Below are positions 26,492 through 37,005 of a stretch of 64,000 bases of DNA, one piece after another. The translations under genes were made by a program, and so were the position numbers. Source of the stretch: Opisthorchis felineus (lineage: Eukaryota; Platyhelminthes; Trematoda; Opisthorchiida; Opisthorchiidae); contig SJOL01008950.1 in assembly GCA_004794785.1 (NCBI GenBank), forward strand, positions 219,025 to 283,024. Direction: 5' to 3'. The notes under the pieces are model-generated. The model was not told the DNA's origin and searched no databases. It saw only the letters and a program-made list of their open reading frames with translations. The first letter of the stretch is position 1. Every line of letters starts with the position of its first letter.

Positions 26492-29400
26492 ATGTAGGCG
26501 TGAGTCGGCATCTGTGCCATACCTTCTTTGGATGAATGATAAAGTATATGATGCACCTTGCGTTTTCACAGGTCATTCATCAATCTGGCGTCATCAGCTT
26601 AAACCTCCTGCGTATTTTTCTGGATTACTTTTCATCAAAGTCATTGTTATAATTTACATTTCACTGAGACCGGTTTTGCTCCTTGAAGACCTTTGACTAC
26701 TAGCAAGGCAACATGGTATTAACGAGAGGCTCAAGCAAGGCTCATCTAAATCTATCGGTTGTGGCAATCGAGCAAACAAAAGTGTCGCGTGAAAGCCTGA
26801 AAGTTGAGTCACTATTAGTATGCAAAATGAGACTACAGAACATCATGAATTGTCTGCCTGATGAGTTTTAAAAGAAGGTAAGTGGTAGAAAACCACTGAA
26901 CAGTCCACCATATTATGGGTAACACACAAATCAGTTTGAAGAAGTTAGGTCGGATGCAAACCGGTTATCACGACCCCTTATTCAAAATGACGATAGAATT
27001 CATACATACCAGATGGGAGATGAAAGTAACAGAAAAATGATCGTATTTGTTTGGTAACATTCCATTCTTTGTCCTATTTAAATTGTGTTGTGAGCCAGAA
27101 GACAAACAAAGACAAGCAATGTTTGCAAATATAGAGCTCAAGCCTAGCCTAACGACGGCATGCTCTGGCTGAAACAATTACTCCGTTAATTGAGGCTGTT
27201 ATATTATGCACTCTGCTCGTTATGCCCTCCAACCAGCGTTTTCATGTAACATCTAAAGCTGAAATCTTCAGTGAATATATTTAAGATATTCAGTTGCTTT
27301 ATTTAATAAAAAAAATTGCTTCTCCCAAATACTAAATGCGGTTACTCAAGGGAGACATCGTGTACATTTTGACAGCCAGTCGACTCATTCATTTTGACGG
27401 AACTAACAGAAAGCGAGGTTTAAAAATCACGTATTTCTTTCTGTCGCAACCAGGTATAAATAACAGGGCAGCATTGCGGAAAAACGATAATCACGTTGGA
27501 ATTCATGGGTATGGATAATGGCATTTGTTTGGAAGTGCTTACCAGGTAGTTTAAGTTAACGGTTTTCGTGCACCCAGTTTCAGTTGCTGTGTCTCCATCT
27601 AAGTAGCTTCCAGCACACAGCCTTCAGTTCAGGGTCCACTTGCTCAAACGGATTGTGAAAATGTGCGACTTGACTCAGCATCACACTTTACAGTCCATTA
27701 TCTCCAAAAACCTGCGGTTTTGATCTTCTAAGATACCCACATCCTCTTTATTGGATTCACAGTTATGCCTTTGCAGATATCTTGATTGAATTACTTCAAA
27801 AAACCCGATGTTTATCCTTCCAGAACATCCGTTTTGCGTTCAAGTTTCTGGTTATAACGACAAATTGGGGATTTATGTTTATTTTAAGCAATCAAAATAA
27901 AGTTCATACCAGTGTGTTTATATCACACGACGATGAGCCCGAAGAGGCCACCTTCTTTCCAAACTGATAATTATCCGATCTATCTAGAGTTCGTAAAGCA
28001 TAGCTTAGATTAAAATCAGATGGCGCCCAGTATTTTCACATTTTTTGAAGACAGGCGATGAATAAGAAAAGCAATTTTTCACACCTTGAGCCATGTTTTA
28101 ACAACAAAGTTTTATCAAAATATAGAGGAGTTATTAGAACGTATTTTATTAGAAAGCTGTTACCAGGACAACCCAAAACCCTACAAAGCATGGCCGACTT
28201 TCATTGTAAGCTTATATCACTCGCTCGTACACTATTCTCTGCCAGCGGAGGACAAACTCAAACCTCAGGCCACAACACGAATCGACATATCTTTTGTTAT
28301 TTAACATTCCCAAATCCAAGTGTCATGGTTTGGTAATCACCGGGTTCTCCATGATTATCCCGAAAATTCGAAAATGTTCTGCAGTGATTAGATTGCTTTA
28401 CATAGTTTAACACATGGGCTAAACCAAAAGCTTGGTCTGATTCACCTTTGTCGTGCATGCAAGTGTGGTTAGTGACCGTGCGCCTTTGTGGCAAACGACG
28501 TGGTTGCTGCCAAACAGTGGCATGGGGCTAACCCGGTAAACTCACACGATGAGTCCCAACAAAAAACATGCAAATCAAGACTCACCGTGATCTGGTTTAC
28601 AAAAAACTGTATTTTATTGAAAGTGATCACCACAACACCCACTTTGCTGGGTCTAAAAAAATAAGCGTTTTGCAGAACTGCCGCCAGAAAATCTTAGCGC
28701 AAATCGGGGACATCGTAATATCGCAGTCTAGAAGTGGTCAAACCGACCGGTAAAATACTGACTGGTCAGCCTCTTACCAATGCATTTCATATGGTCGACC
28801 TGCTTATGCCTTCACGACAGTGACTTCAGCATATAAACATAAACTTTGTTTTCTCAGAGGCTATCCCACTGGTTAAATTACTGCAAACTCTTTAGGCACT
28901 AACACGGCTGACTTCAAAAGCATATATTTCCTGAAGTGAACTTTCGGCTGCCCACTTTTAAAACATAATGCATTATTTGAAGGTTAAAATGTATCGCTGC
29001 TGGCAATCAGCCATTATATAAGCCTGTACTAACCGAGGGGGCAACTGAAAACACGGTTGCCTCTATCTTAAATCGCTGAAAATGTCATTTCATCTGGAAA
29101 GCAGTCTGCTTTGTGGAGGTTTATCATTGGAATAAACTTCAGGGAATTAACTAACGTAATTCTCCTGAGCCAGCTCTTCGTGTCAATGATCTCTGTGGAA
29201 CTTGGCAGCTGCAAGGTGCAATTTGCATGCACCAACGTTATCCTTGTCTGGAAGTTGATTCTCACAGTAACGCCACTTTTACTCATGGTAGGAGCTGTAT
29301 TTTGTTCATAACATTCTTTCCAAAACAACATCATCTTACCACCAAGACAGCCCTTGTTTGATAATTCAGATACTTCAGACATACTCGTGTGCATATCTGT

Positions 29401-32400
29401 CCCTTTTGAATTTAGTTGTCTGGATACTGTAATCTTACCTTAATAGTACCTGATTCCACTTGTTTTAGTGGCGTATGGTTTCTGTCACAATGTTTGCCAC
29501 CATGTCAGATCGTCTATAATTACTACAGTTAGACAAAAGAGGAACTAATCGTTTATTGCGGTTAATTATTTTACGATGCAGCCTGAAAAAATATCGCAAC
29601 AAAATTGTCATTGCACACGGTTCACTCATTCAGGCGACCAGTATTTGACCATCAACGAGAAGGATGACGGTACCGTTTCCGGCTGAACAATAGCCTGTAA
29701 GATGTCGGCCCCAGAATATTATCCATATTTTGTGACGCATGAAATTGACGCCCAACAAATTCCCCCATAACTTGTAACAACAAAAAGAGGTTTACACGAA
29801 GACTGCTTACGGAGTAAACTTGTTAGCTATATGCAGAACCATTAGGAATCAAATAGATTTAATTGTACGTTTCATTTGGAACAAAACCCTAGCTTTTATT
29901 ATAATGGATTATTTGACAGCCGTATCAAAGAGAAACTGCTTGATAGGACCCTGTATTCATCTTGATTCAGGCTTTTGATTCAGAGACTGGGTCTGTGTGT
30001 ATCGACCCGGAATGAACCTTCTGCCGTAATCTTCTACACCTGTCCCAAAATCTTAATGCTTTTGCTCAAACCAGCAATAATGTTGATCAGATTGCTTTCA
30101 TATTTGATGTTCTCAGCAGTTTCCCTGAAAACCGGTCAAACTGTGGTAGGCCTTCATACAAAAGTTGGAAGGTCATTGCACCATTGCACCATCAACTAAT
30201 ACTACTTTCATTAGTTTTCTTCCTTCCAATTCATTGGTCCATTTGCTATATTTATTTCGTTTCGTCAATTTCCCAATTCATTAGGCATCTTTCTGTTCAA
30301 CTCAATCCTCTTTCACTAATTTGTTAGGTCTTCTGACTCACAGCTTTGTCTTCGGCTTGAGGTTGTGTTCCGCCGGATTTATCCTTTTTTTGTTTAAGTG
30401 CTGAATAAAAATGCTGCAGTTGGAAGCTTCGTATAAACTGTGTACATTGCTAGTGATAATAAATAGTGTCAGTATGCTCTTTCCTTTTTCTGTGGTTTAC
30501 TCGCATTACGAAGCAAGGATCTTGTGCCCCATACACTAAGAAATAGAAAATTTATGCCGAATAAGTAGGTACCTGTAACTGGTTCAGTAACGTTTATTTA
30601 TTAGGTCACAGAGAAATATATGTGGAAATAAAATGTCGTTTTCTTAAAGCAGGATATTGTCTTGACAGTTACTACACAGTTTGCTCATTTACGCAAGACG
30701 TATTACATGAGGTGCCACATCAAATCAAACCAAATCTAGCAGCTGCACATAACTAAGAATGCCCCGTCAACAGAAGCTAAGAACAGAATATTATGTGACA
30801 CGCTAAAATCAACTTTAATAAACGATAGCAATGTTATCTATGTTTAGAATAAACATTACCTCAATTTTTGTAGTATAATTTTCCCTCTATTTGCTGCATG
30901 GCTAACGGTCAAACCTCTATTAGACAGAATGAATTAAATTGTACGTCGTTCTGCACATTAGCTTCAGCATTTCGACAAATTTTTAGTAACAAATATCAAA
31001 ATGGTTCTCAGGTTTTGGTTTCAGTTTTACATTTATGAAGAGCTGGCAGAAGTTATCTTATTGCGTCATGGACCACTTGGTCGAAATGTTGTGAACAGTG
31101 AACTACGCTCTTCACAGGGTAATGAACCGTAAAACTTCAGCTAAAGATGGCGAACTTGGGATGCACAAAATATGGATACACAAATCTGGAAATACAAATA
31201 TGTCAGCGGGAAGCAAAAATTCTGAACGTTAAAAATTTGGGTTTCGGTTATTTCAGACGTTGTTTTAAAAGGCTAAGTGGTCAAAAGCGTCAGAGAGCTT
31301 TGTAGTGCTTTTGGTGCATAGTTGAGAACAAAAGAACTGGGAGCGTGATAGTAGCAAATGAAATGTATAGAAATTCGTTTGTACCACCAATGGGGTTCAG
31401 TGCAATCAATAGGAAGCTGTTCGGTGTGGAATTGGTGCATTTTGGTATGCATAATTCCGCGGTAAAAGTAATGTTCAGTTATGTACATTTTTCGTGAGCC
31501 GAAGGCGGTGAAACTCTTTGGTACGTGCGAAATTCTAGCAGCTTTGGTATATGCATTACACACGTAAATGCTCGTGATCTATGGATAAAACAACAGCCTG
31601 TACCAATGCATCAGATTTGCAAATCTCTCGGATAATCGTAAGTTAGTAAAACACTCTAAATTATCGCAGAATAAAAATTAAAGTTTGCTTCATCGATGCT
31701 TCTTCTATATTCTTTTATTTCCCTGTCAGAAAACTCAGGCCGAAACCTAGTACAACTAACTAGGAAGCAAATATAACGGTAAACTCCGAGCAAAAAAGTG
31801 GTGTTTTATGACAAATAGTCAACCATTTTATTTGCGTTATTCCCTAAAACTTGAAAACATTACTTGTAGTTTTTTGGCAAGAGCTAGTCAAATGTAGCGA
31901 GACTTTTACCCATGGGTTCATCTCAGTAGCCCAGCTTGCATTTTCTTCCCAAGCTCGAAAATCTATTGCAATCCACTGGACGAATGTTACTCAGGCAAAT
32001 AAGTAATTGTTAGTAGCGCAATAAGAAGATCGACATAAAAGCCTGCTTGCAAATACATACAAATCCGCAGACAATGACTAGAATGAACCCATTGTCCCCT
32101 GGGAAACAACAACATTTCAAAGTTTTTTTTTACACACTCGCTTTAGAAGTGACGTAAGAAGCATTTAACAGAATAAAAAACTGGGCAGCTAGAAAAGTAT
32201 CTGTTTTTTCCAGATTTTTTTACTATCGATCACGCGATCTGAATACACAAAGTTTGAACTATTGTCATTAACATTAGCTGGTAGAAGTACCTGGCATTAT
32301 TTTTAGTCAAACAGGACGATCGAAAGCAACTTTTATGTCCTTCTTCTAACGCTGAGGTTAGGCAATATGGAGCACAGTGTTCAGTTTGATAGGTGATGTT

Positions 32401-34536
32401 TTAGCAAGGGAATCGCATGTGGCACTCACCACTCAATCTTTTCTTAAACGGGATTCCTTCTACACGACTTAGCCACGACTCGCCACGAATGTACCCACTC
32501 AAGGCAGCTGCAGCTATGAGACATCAATGGCCGACCACTTGGAGAGGCTTGGGACGTCCCATTCACAGAGACCTTCACAAACTAGAGCAATTCTCGCGAT
32601 ACTCTTGGAAGTGTAGACCCCTCTAGAAAATCCCTTTTGGAGCCGCAATGAGAAAAATTCACGGCCGAACATCGGCCTTTACGGATTCACATATCAGGGC
32701 TAATGAAGTTATAAGTACGTAAAAATCAAGGTGATAGGAAAGTAGTTGAATGTTAACAGGCAGAACAAAAAGAGTGTAAAAGCAATCATATGAAATGTTT
32801 TTATTGTCGTGCATGATGGCACATTGCCTCGGTAAGCTAGAAATAGTTAAATGCGTTCCCTTTCCTACCATTTTCTGGTAAGCATTTCTGAATCTTAGTA
32901 CCACAAACTTTGCACCTGCTATTATGTTTTCTGGTCTAAACACGGCCACCAGTTGGTCACTGACTTCACACAATTTATAGGAAAGGCCAGTGAGAAGACT
33001 GTAGCAGATGTATTAAGCAAAGTAAGTAAATTTTAGTCTTCTCTGCTGGGCGTAAACAATTAAACCAGGTAGTTTCCATCAAGTATTTGTTGCACCGAGC
33101 GGACAAAATTGACGTTATTTTCAGAGTAACGGTAACCACGTTCAACACTTCGCTGTTGCAATAGATGCCGAATGTATAGCACTTTGGTGAATATGTTGTG
33201 GACCCAACGGTGCGTTTTTTATGGTTGGGTGCACTGTCATACAGAAGGGCAGAAAAACGGACTAGTGAACGAAAGCCTAAGTTTTTCTGAAAAAGCTGCA
33301 TACACTTGAACGCTTCTGTGATTGACGCGAGAGTAAAATGTCCCATATAGTAAGAATATGTCCATAATGCAAAGTACCCAATGCTGTGTTGTCCACCCTC
33401 AAAAGTATATGGAATTCTGTGCGAACACTGGAAATCACGGATATCATTGGAGAATCATCTTGAAATTTATCTACGTTGGACGCTGAGAACAATTTAGATA
33501 GGAATCAGCATAATTTGGTTTGTTGATTTAACCACAGGATTCCCAAATTCGCCGGAAAATTTGCCTCAAACCGGTTCAAAATTGGGATGATATTGCAGCA
33601 CAGTTTTCAAGCATGAGGGAGGCAGGATAGTTTACCTTCTTTATCTCATATTTAAATTCTCCCTGAGTCATCCTAAAAGAAGTAATTTGGTTTGCGGTTG
33701 CTGATTAGCTGGAGGAGGTTGTCGGGGTCATTTCGAATCACAAAGTGCTGACAACTAAATGTTAATAGTGGGAGTGAATGACTAGCTTTTTCTACCCACA
33801 CACAAAGTAGCCTTTAACCTGACAGACTAGCTGTATATTTGTATATCTCGGGCTCTCTGTCTATGTCGGTTTCTGAACGAACTTCTTTGTGCGTGTTTAG
33901 CTGTTGTACTCTAAATCCTTATTTCTTATTACTTTTTCCAGCGACCCATCTGTTTGCTTTAAACTAAAACCTTTCAGTTCCATGGGAATATTGTGAAAGA
34001 TGGCCCTTTCATAAAAGCCGCGTTGAAGTTGAATAAGCCCAACATAACCTGGCTCTAAGTATACATCTACGAAAAAAGTTTGTGAATGGTGTGTTACGTT
34101 TATATAAAGCTTAAATGTATTTTCGGAAGCTCATTAGCTGACTGCTCACTCTAAAGATTTCTGGGTCAGTTTTTCTCAGAATTTTTAGTTACTGAGGAAA
34201 ATCACATCAGTGCGCCCAAATTGTACTGCGACGTTGTGCGGAACACTAACGCTAACGGACAAGAAATACCAATATTGTAAAAAATCATCCGTATATGGCA
34301 GCTTGATTGAACGCATCCATTCCTTATAACTCTGCAGGGCTACCAAGTCCAACTACAAACTCTTCTGTCTAACTTCACATGGGCAATGGGGTTCCCTTGG
34401 TTGCAAGGGAAAAGGCAAGACTTAATATAAATCAAGTAGCCCGGTGTATAGTCCTGAGTGCTTGCTCTCCGAGTACACCGTGGTTTGGAACCCTGCATCA
34501 GTATTTCCAAATCAGCTTCTAGCGGCTTGTTTTGCG

Positions 34537-34566
34537 ATGTTCTGCAAATGTTCTGCGATGTTCTGC
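34537..34566 (+). repeat. Short tandem repeat (ATGTTCTGC, three units)
   Basis: ATGTTCTGC occurs at 34,537-34,545, 34,548-34,556 and 34,558-34,566, separated by two and one spacer bases. Confidence 0.7.
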
Positions 34567-35597
34567 GTTTAGTAATTTGGGCATAAAACATGATTGATAG
34601 GATACTAAGAATTTCCGTGTCCAAGCGTACAGCACACAGAGGAACTTTGATTCAGGAGGATTACTGCAGCATTTCCTTGTTAACATGTTTTGACATTAAT
34701 TCTGTTAAAAGCCCGTTCGATCATTCACAGAGCACTGGCTAATTATTCTGGATTGACTTCGCATTCATGAATATTGTGCTGTGCCTGTATGCGCAATGTT
34801 CGTGATTGACACGACCCTGGTATAGATGGAACTAAAGTTAGGCCCGCAACAAAATGATAGAAACATTATTAACTAGGTCATTCAACCATTCTGTGTTGCT
34901 TACAAAAAGAATCATTGAAAATTTCACCACCGAACATTTTTCTGATACTCTTTGTAAGCTGGTACAAAAAGGTGTCTGTGGCATGTGGCTGTCTATGGCG
35001 ATGCTTTCAAATCACCGGATTTCTGCCACGCATAAACGAACTGCAACGGTAAGTGAGCCTATAAGTAATCTACTCTCATGCCTATTTTAGCAATCTGTCG
35101 TTTCAGCATAGTACGAAAAACTGACTTGCTGTGTCAAAATTGGACTGGAGAACTACTTACGCCGCGCCCTGGACGCACAATGCATTTTCCTCCAAAACCT
35201 TTGTGGGTGGAATAAAACTTTTTAGGCCAAAGTGTGGCATTTTGTTGCATATGTGCTCAGACCAAAAATCACACTAATCTGCTTTCGTTTTTACGCAATG
35301 TGTTTTAATTGATCTCTGTTCGAACTTTTTGGCGCACGTTCGACTTTGAACTTGCTGTGATTTGGCTTTAGAAGTCGCTTCACACGCGTTTGTTGAGAAA
35401 TTTGGGGCTGTATCCTTTTCATCCTTCACGGCATTTGAGAAGGCCTTAAATCAATACATGAAGGATAATTAGGTGGTATTTGTGCGTTCCTCCAGTAATC
35501 GGAGAACCAACGCTGTTCTGCGTTGCGAATGGATTTACTACAAATGCAGTAGGCGACCTCCAAGACCGACGGAAAGTCGGGCAATCCGAAGAAGCGA

Positions 35598-35630
35598 GTA
35601 AGCTGAGCCTGTTTTGTATATAAAATACAG
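35598..35630 (+). other. Mini-intron (33 bases)
   Basis: The donor is GTAAGC at 35,598 and the acceptor ends TACAG at 35,630. Removing it takes out an in-frame TAA (35,599-35,601) and joins the two halves of the FAR1-like region without changing frame (GA|T codon). Its length is a multiple of three, so frame alone does not prove splicing; the consensus ends and the stop inside do most of the work. Confidence 0.6.
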
Positions 35631-35785
35631 TACTCGAAGCACCGGCTGTCCAGTTCGGTTTTGTCTACGGAGGCAAAGAAATCACCTAACGGTCACCTCT
35701 GCTTTTCTTGAACACAATCACAAGCTGTCAAAGTTTTTGTACGATCTGCTTCCGATTAATCGACGGCCAACAACTACCGCCAGAA

Positions 35786-35839
35786 GTGTCGACCGGCTAT
35801 GCTGAGTAGGTGCCACATAATTGCGCTTTATTGTGGCAG
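35786..35839 (+). other. Possible intron between FAR1-like and MULE regions
   Basis: The frame continues on both sides, but a TGA (35,803) and a TAA (35,818) lie between. The acceptor GGCAG ending at 35,839 is good. Two donors keep the frame: GTGTCG at 35,786 (54 bases) or a non-canonical GC at 35,801 (39 bases). GTAGGT at 35,806 looks better as a site but leaves the TGA in the exon and shifts the frame. Confidence 0.35.
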
Positions 35840-36014
35840 ATGATATGCCTTCGGTCCTGGCTAGACTTCGGGAGACCGGACGCGTGCTGGTGTGGCAGTC
35901 AGAAGAGGGTCATTACAGCCACATACGCTTCTTCCGATGGCAGCAGATAGCGTTGTTCCAACGCTTTCCAGATGTAGTTAATGTAGATGGAACGCACGCA
36001 ACAAACCGTTTTGG

Positions 36015-36049
36015 GTAAGTTTTTATGGTACCTATTATTTTGCCTGTAG
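36015..36049 (+). other. Mini-intron (35 bases)
   Basis: Perfect donor GTAAGT at 36,015 and acceptor TGCCTGTAG ending at 36,049. Its length is not a multiple of three. Only its removal joins NRFG to YKLYTFLITDGMG, the expected continuation of a MULE domain, so this is the strongest evidence of real splicing in the locus. Confidence 0.8.
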
Positions 36050-36305
36050 ATACAAGCTGTATACTTTCCTGATAACGGACGGCATGGGTACCCGTCGGCC
36101 GGTTATTTATGCCTTCGTGGAGAGTGAACAGTTCGTTCCTATGCGTAAACTGTTTGACCTATTCAAGGAAATGATTGGAGAGCAGTATGCAGTTAGGACT
36201 TTCGTTGTGGACAAGCTGGCGACGCAAATGCGGGCTGCAAGGGTAGTGTTTGGCTGTGATGTAATGCTGTGCTATTTTCATGTCGGAAACGCTATCAGGA
36301 AGCAC

Positions 36306-36343
36306 GTATGTATCATGTAATATCCATGTATTTATGGTCATAG
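36306..36343 (+). other. Mini-intron (38 bases)
   Basis: Donor GTATGT at 36,306 directly after the codon for His in NAIRKH; acceptor TCATAG ending at 36,343. It contains an in-frame TAA that ends the upstream frame at 36,320. What follows is open for 31 codons in the joined frame. Confidence 0.6.
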
Positions 36344-37005
36344 ACACACTCTGGCGAACCTTGCCCGCTGTGCGGTGATGCTCTTCAGGCTTGTCCCAAA
36401 GTTGAGTCCACGGAAGAATTATTTATTTTCCTTTCTTAGCCCCCCCGTCCAGAAAACGCAAAGGTGAGCCTGCAACCCGGTCCTCCAGGAGGCCATCTTA
36501 TGATGTTGATCTGGACCGAAGCACAGAAACCCAGCATAGTGTGTCCCGAAAATCGGTGTGTCCGCGTTTTCGGGTCCAAGGAGGAACTGCTAGACAGCCG
36601 TGAGTAAATATCTGACTACTACGACTAACGCTTTAGAGCACCAGCTAGGTGAGAGGGACGGAGATTATTTCATTTAACCCACCAGCTCTAAACAAATTGT
36701 CTGTTAATGAGATATCGTGCTTTTCATGTAAGTCTCGTATTTATTGATGGATACAGTAAGTGGGCATGGAAAATAGCCGCTGAAGATGGCATTGTGCGAA
36801 CAAGCCTCTACGATATTACAGCCGCCAAAGTGTTCCCATTATAAGGTTAGCATTCCTTCCAGTTTTTCAGCCGCTTGCCTCATGGTGATGTTTCGATAAC
36901 CTAACTTATATCTTCCTCTCCTTTCAGGACGTCAACGGCCAAATGAACAATCCGCACGAAGACGTCAATGCGCTTCCCGACAGGACATATGTACATGTCA
37001 AATGA
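36344..37005 (+). other. Putative 3' exons of the MULE-derived locus
   Basis: A chain of splice-like sites continues the locus. Exon 36,344-36,400 reads GEPCPLCGDALQACPK. Then come a 39-base gap (GTTGAG to TTTCTTAG) and a 160-base segment, 36,440-36,599, that is open in two frames: one with CPENRCVRVFGSKEELL (zinc-finger-like), the other with PPSRKRKGEPATRSSRRPS (basic tail). Donor GTGAGT at 36,600 and a CTAAC branch-like site lead to an acceptor at 36,636 (37-base gap). A 12-base micro-exon (36,637-36,648) would carry the second frame into SKWAWKIAAEDGIVRTSLYD (from 36,757). The first frame instead runs to a stop at 36,676-36,678. A last acceptor (CTCCTTTCAG, ends 36,927) precedes an exon ending in TGA at 37,003-37,005. 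The first exon joins only to the first frame without a stop, so which chain is real is open. Confidence 0.4.

Larger units (their letters stand above)
25961..35370. other. Long non-coding stretch, two weak exon candidates only
   Basis: Apart from the CA repeat, no supported feature. On the minus strand three open frames follow each other (33492-33277, 33346-32975, 32973-32659). The first lies directly behind a good splice-acceptor-like sequence (TTGTTCTCAG, just above 33,480 when read on the minus strand), but no protein family is recognisable. A 108-codon minus frame (29394-29068) is protein-like in composition but has no motif. A triple repeat of ATGTTCTGC lies at 34,537-34,566. All of these lengths are within the chance range. 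Confidence 0.4.
35371..36305 (+). pseudogene. FAR1/FLYWCH-like plus MULE transposase-derived protein (ZSWIM3-like), interrupted by mini-introns
   Basis: In one frame 35,371-35,597 reads SFTAFEKALNQYMKDN, a stop (TAG, 35,470-35,472), VVFVRSSSNRRTNAVLR and WIYYKC. After a 33-base intron come TGCPVRFCLRR, LTVTSAFLEHNHKLS and LLPINRR (35,631 to about 35,785). This order (F-x2-FE, C, GCP, L-x-V, HNH, RR) is that of FAR1/FLYWCH-like DNA-binding regions ahead of MULE transposases and ZSWIM3-type host genes. From 35,842 follow DMPSVLARL, VVNVDGTHATNRFG (first catalytic Asp, 35,986-35,988), and after a 35-base intron YKLYTFLITDGMG, RRPVIYAFVESEQF, FVVDKLATQ (second Asp, 36,210-36,212) and MLCYFHVGNAIRKH (the C-x2-H signature). 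The third catalytic acid and any SWIM finger are not found. No in-frame ATG precedes 35,458, so a 5' exon or the start is missing. The stops at 35,803 and 35,818 lie in a further possible intron. It is probably an inactivated domesticated or transposon-derived gene. Confidence 0.75.

Noticed and set aside
35806..35839. GTAGGT...GGCAG as a 34-base intron between the FAR1-like and MULE regions
   Set aside because: It leaves the TGA at 35,803 in the exon and would move the MULE region out of frame; a different donor or decay is needed.
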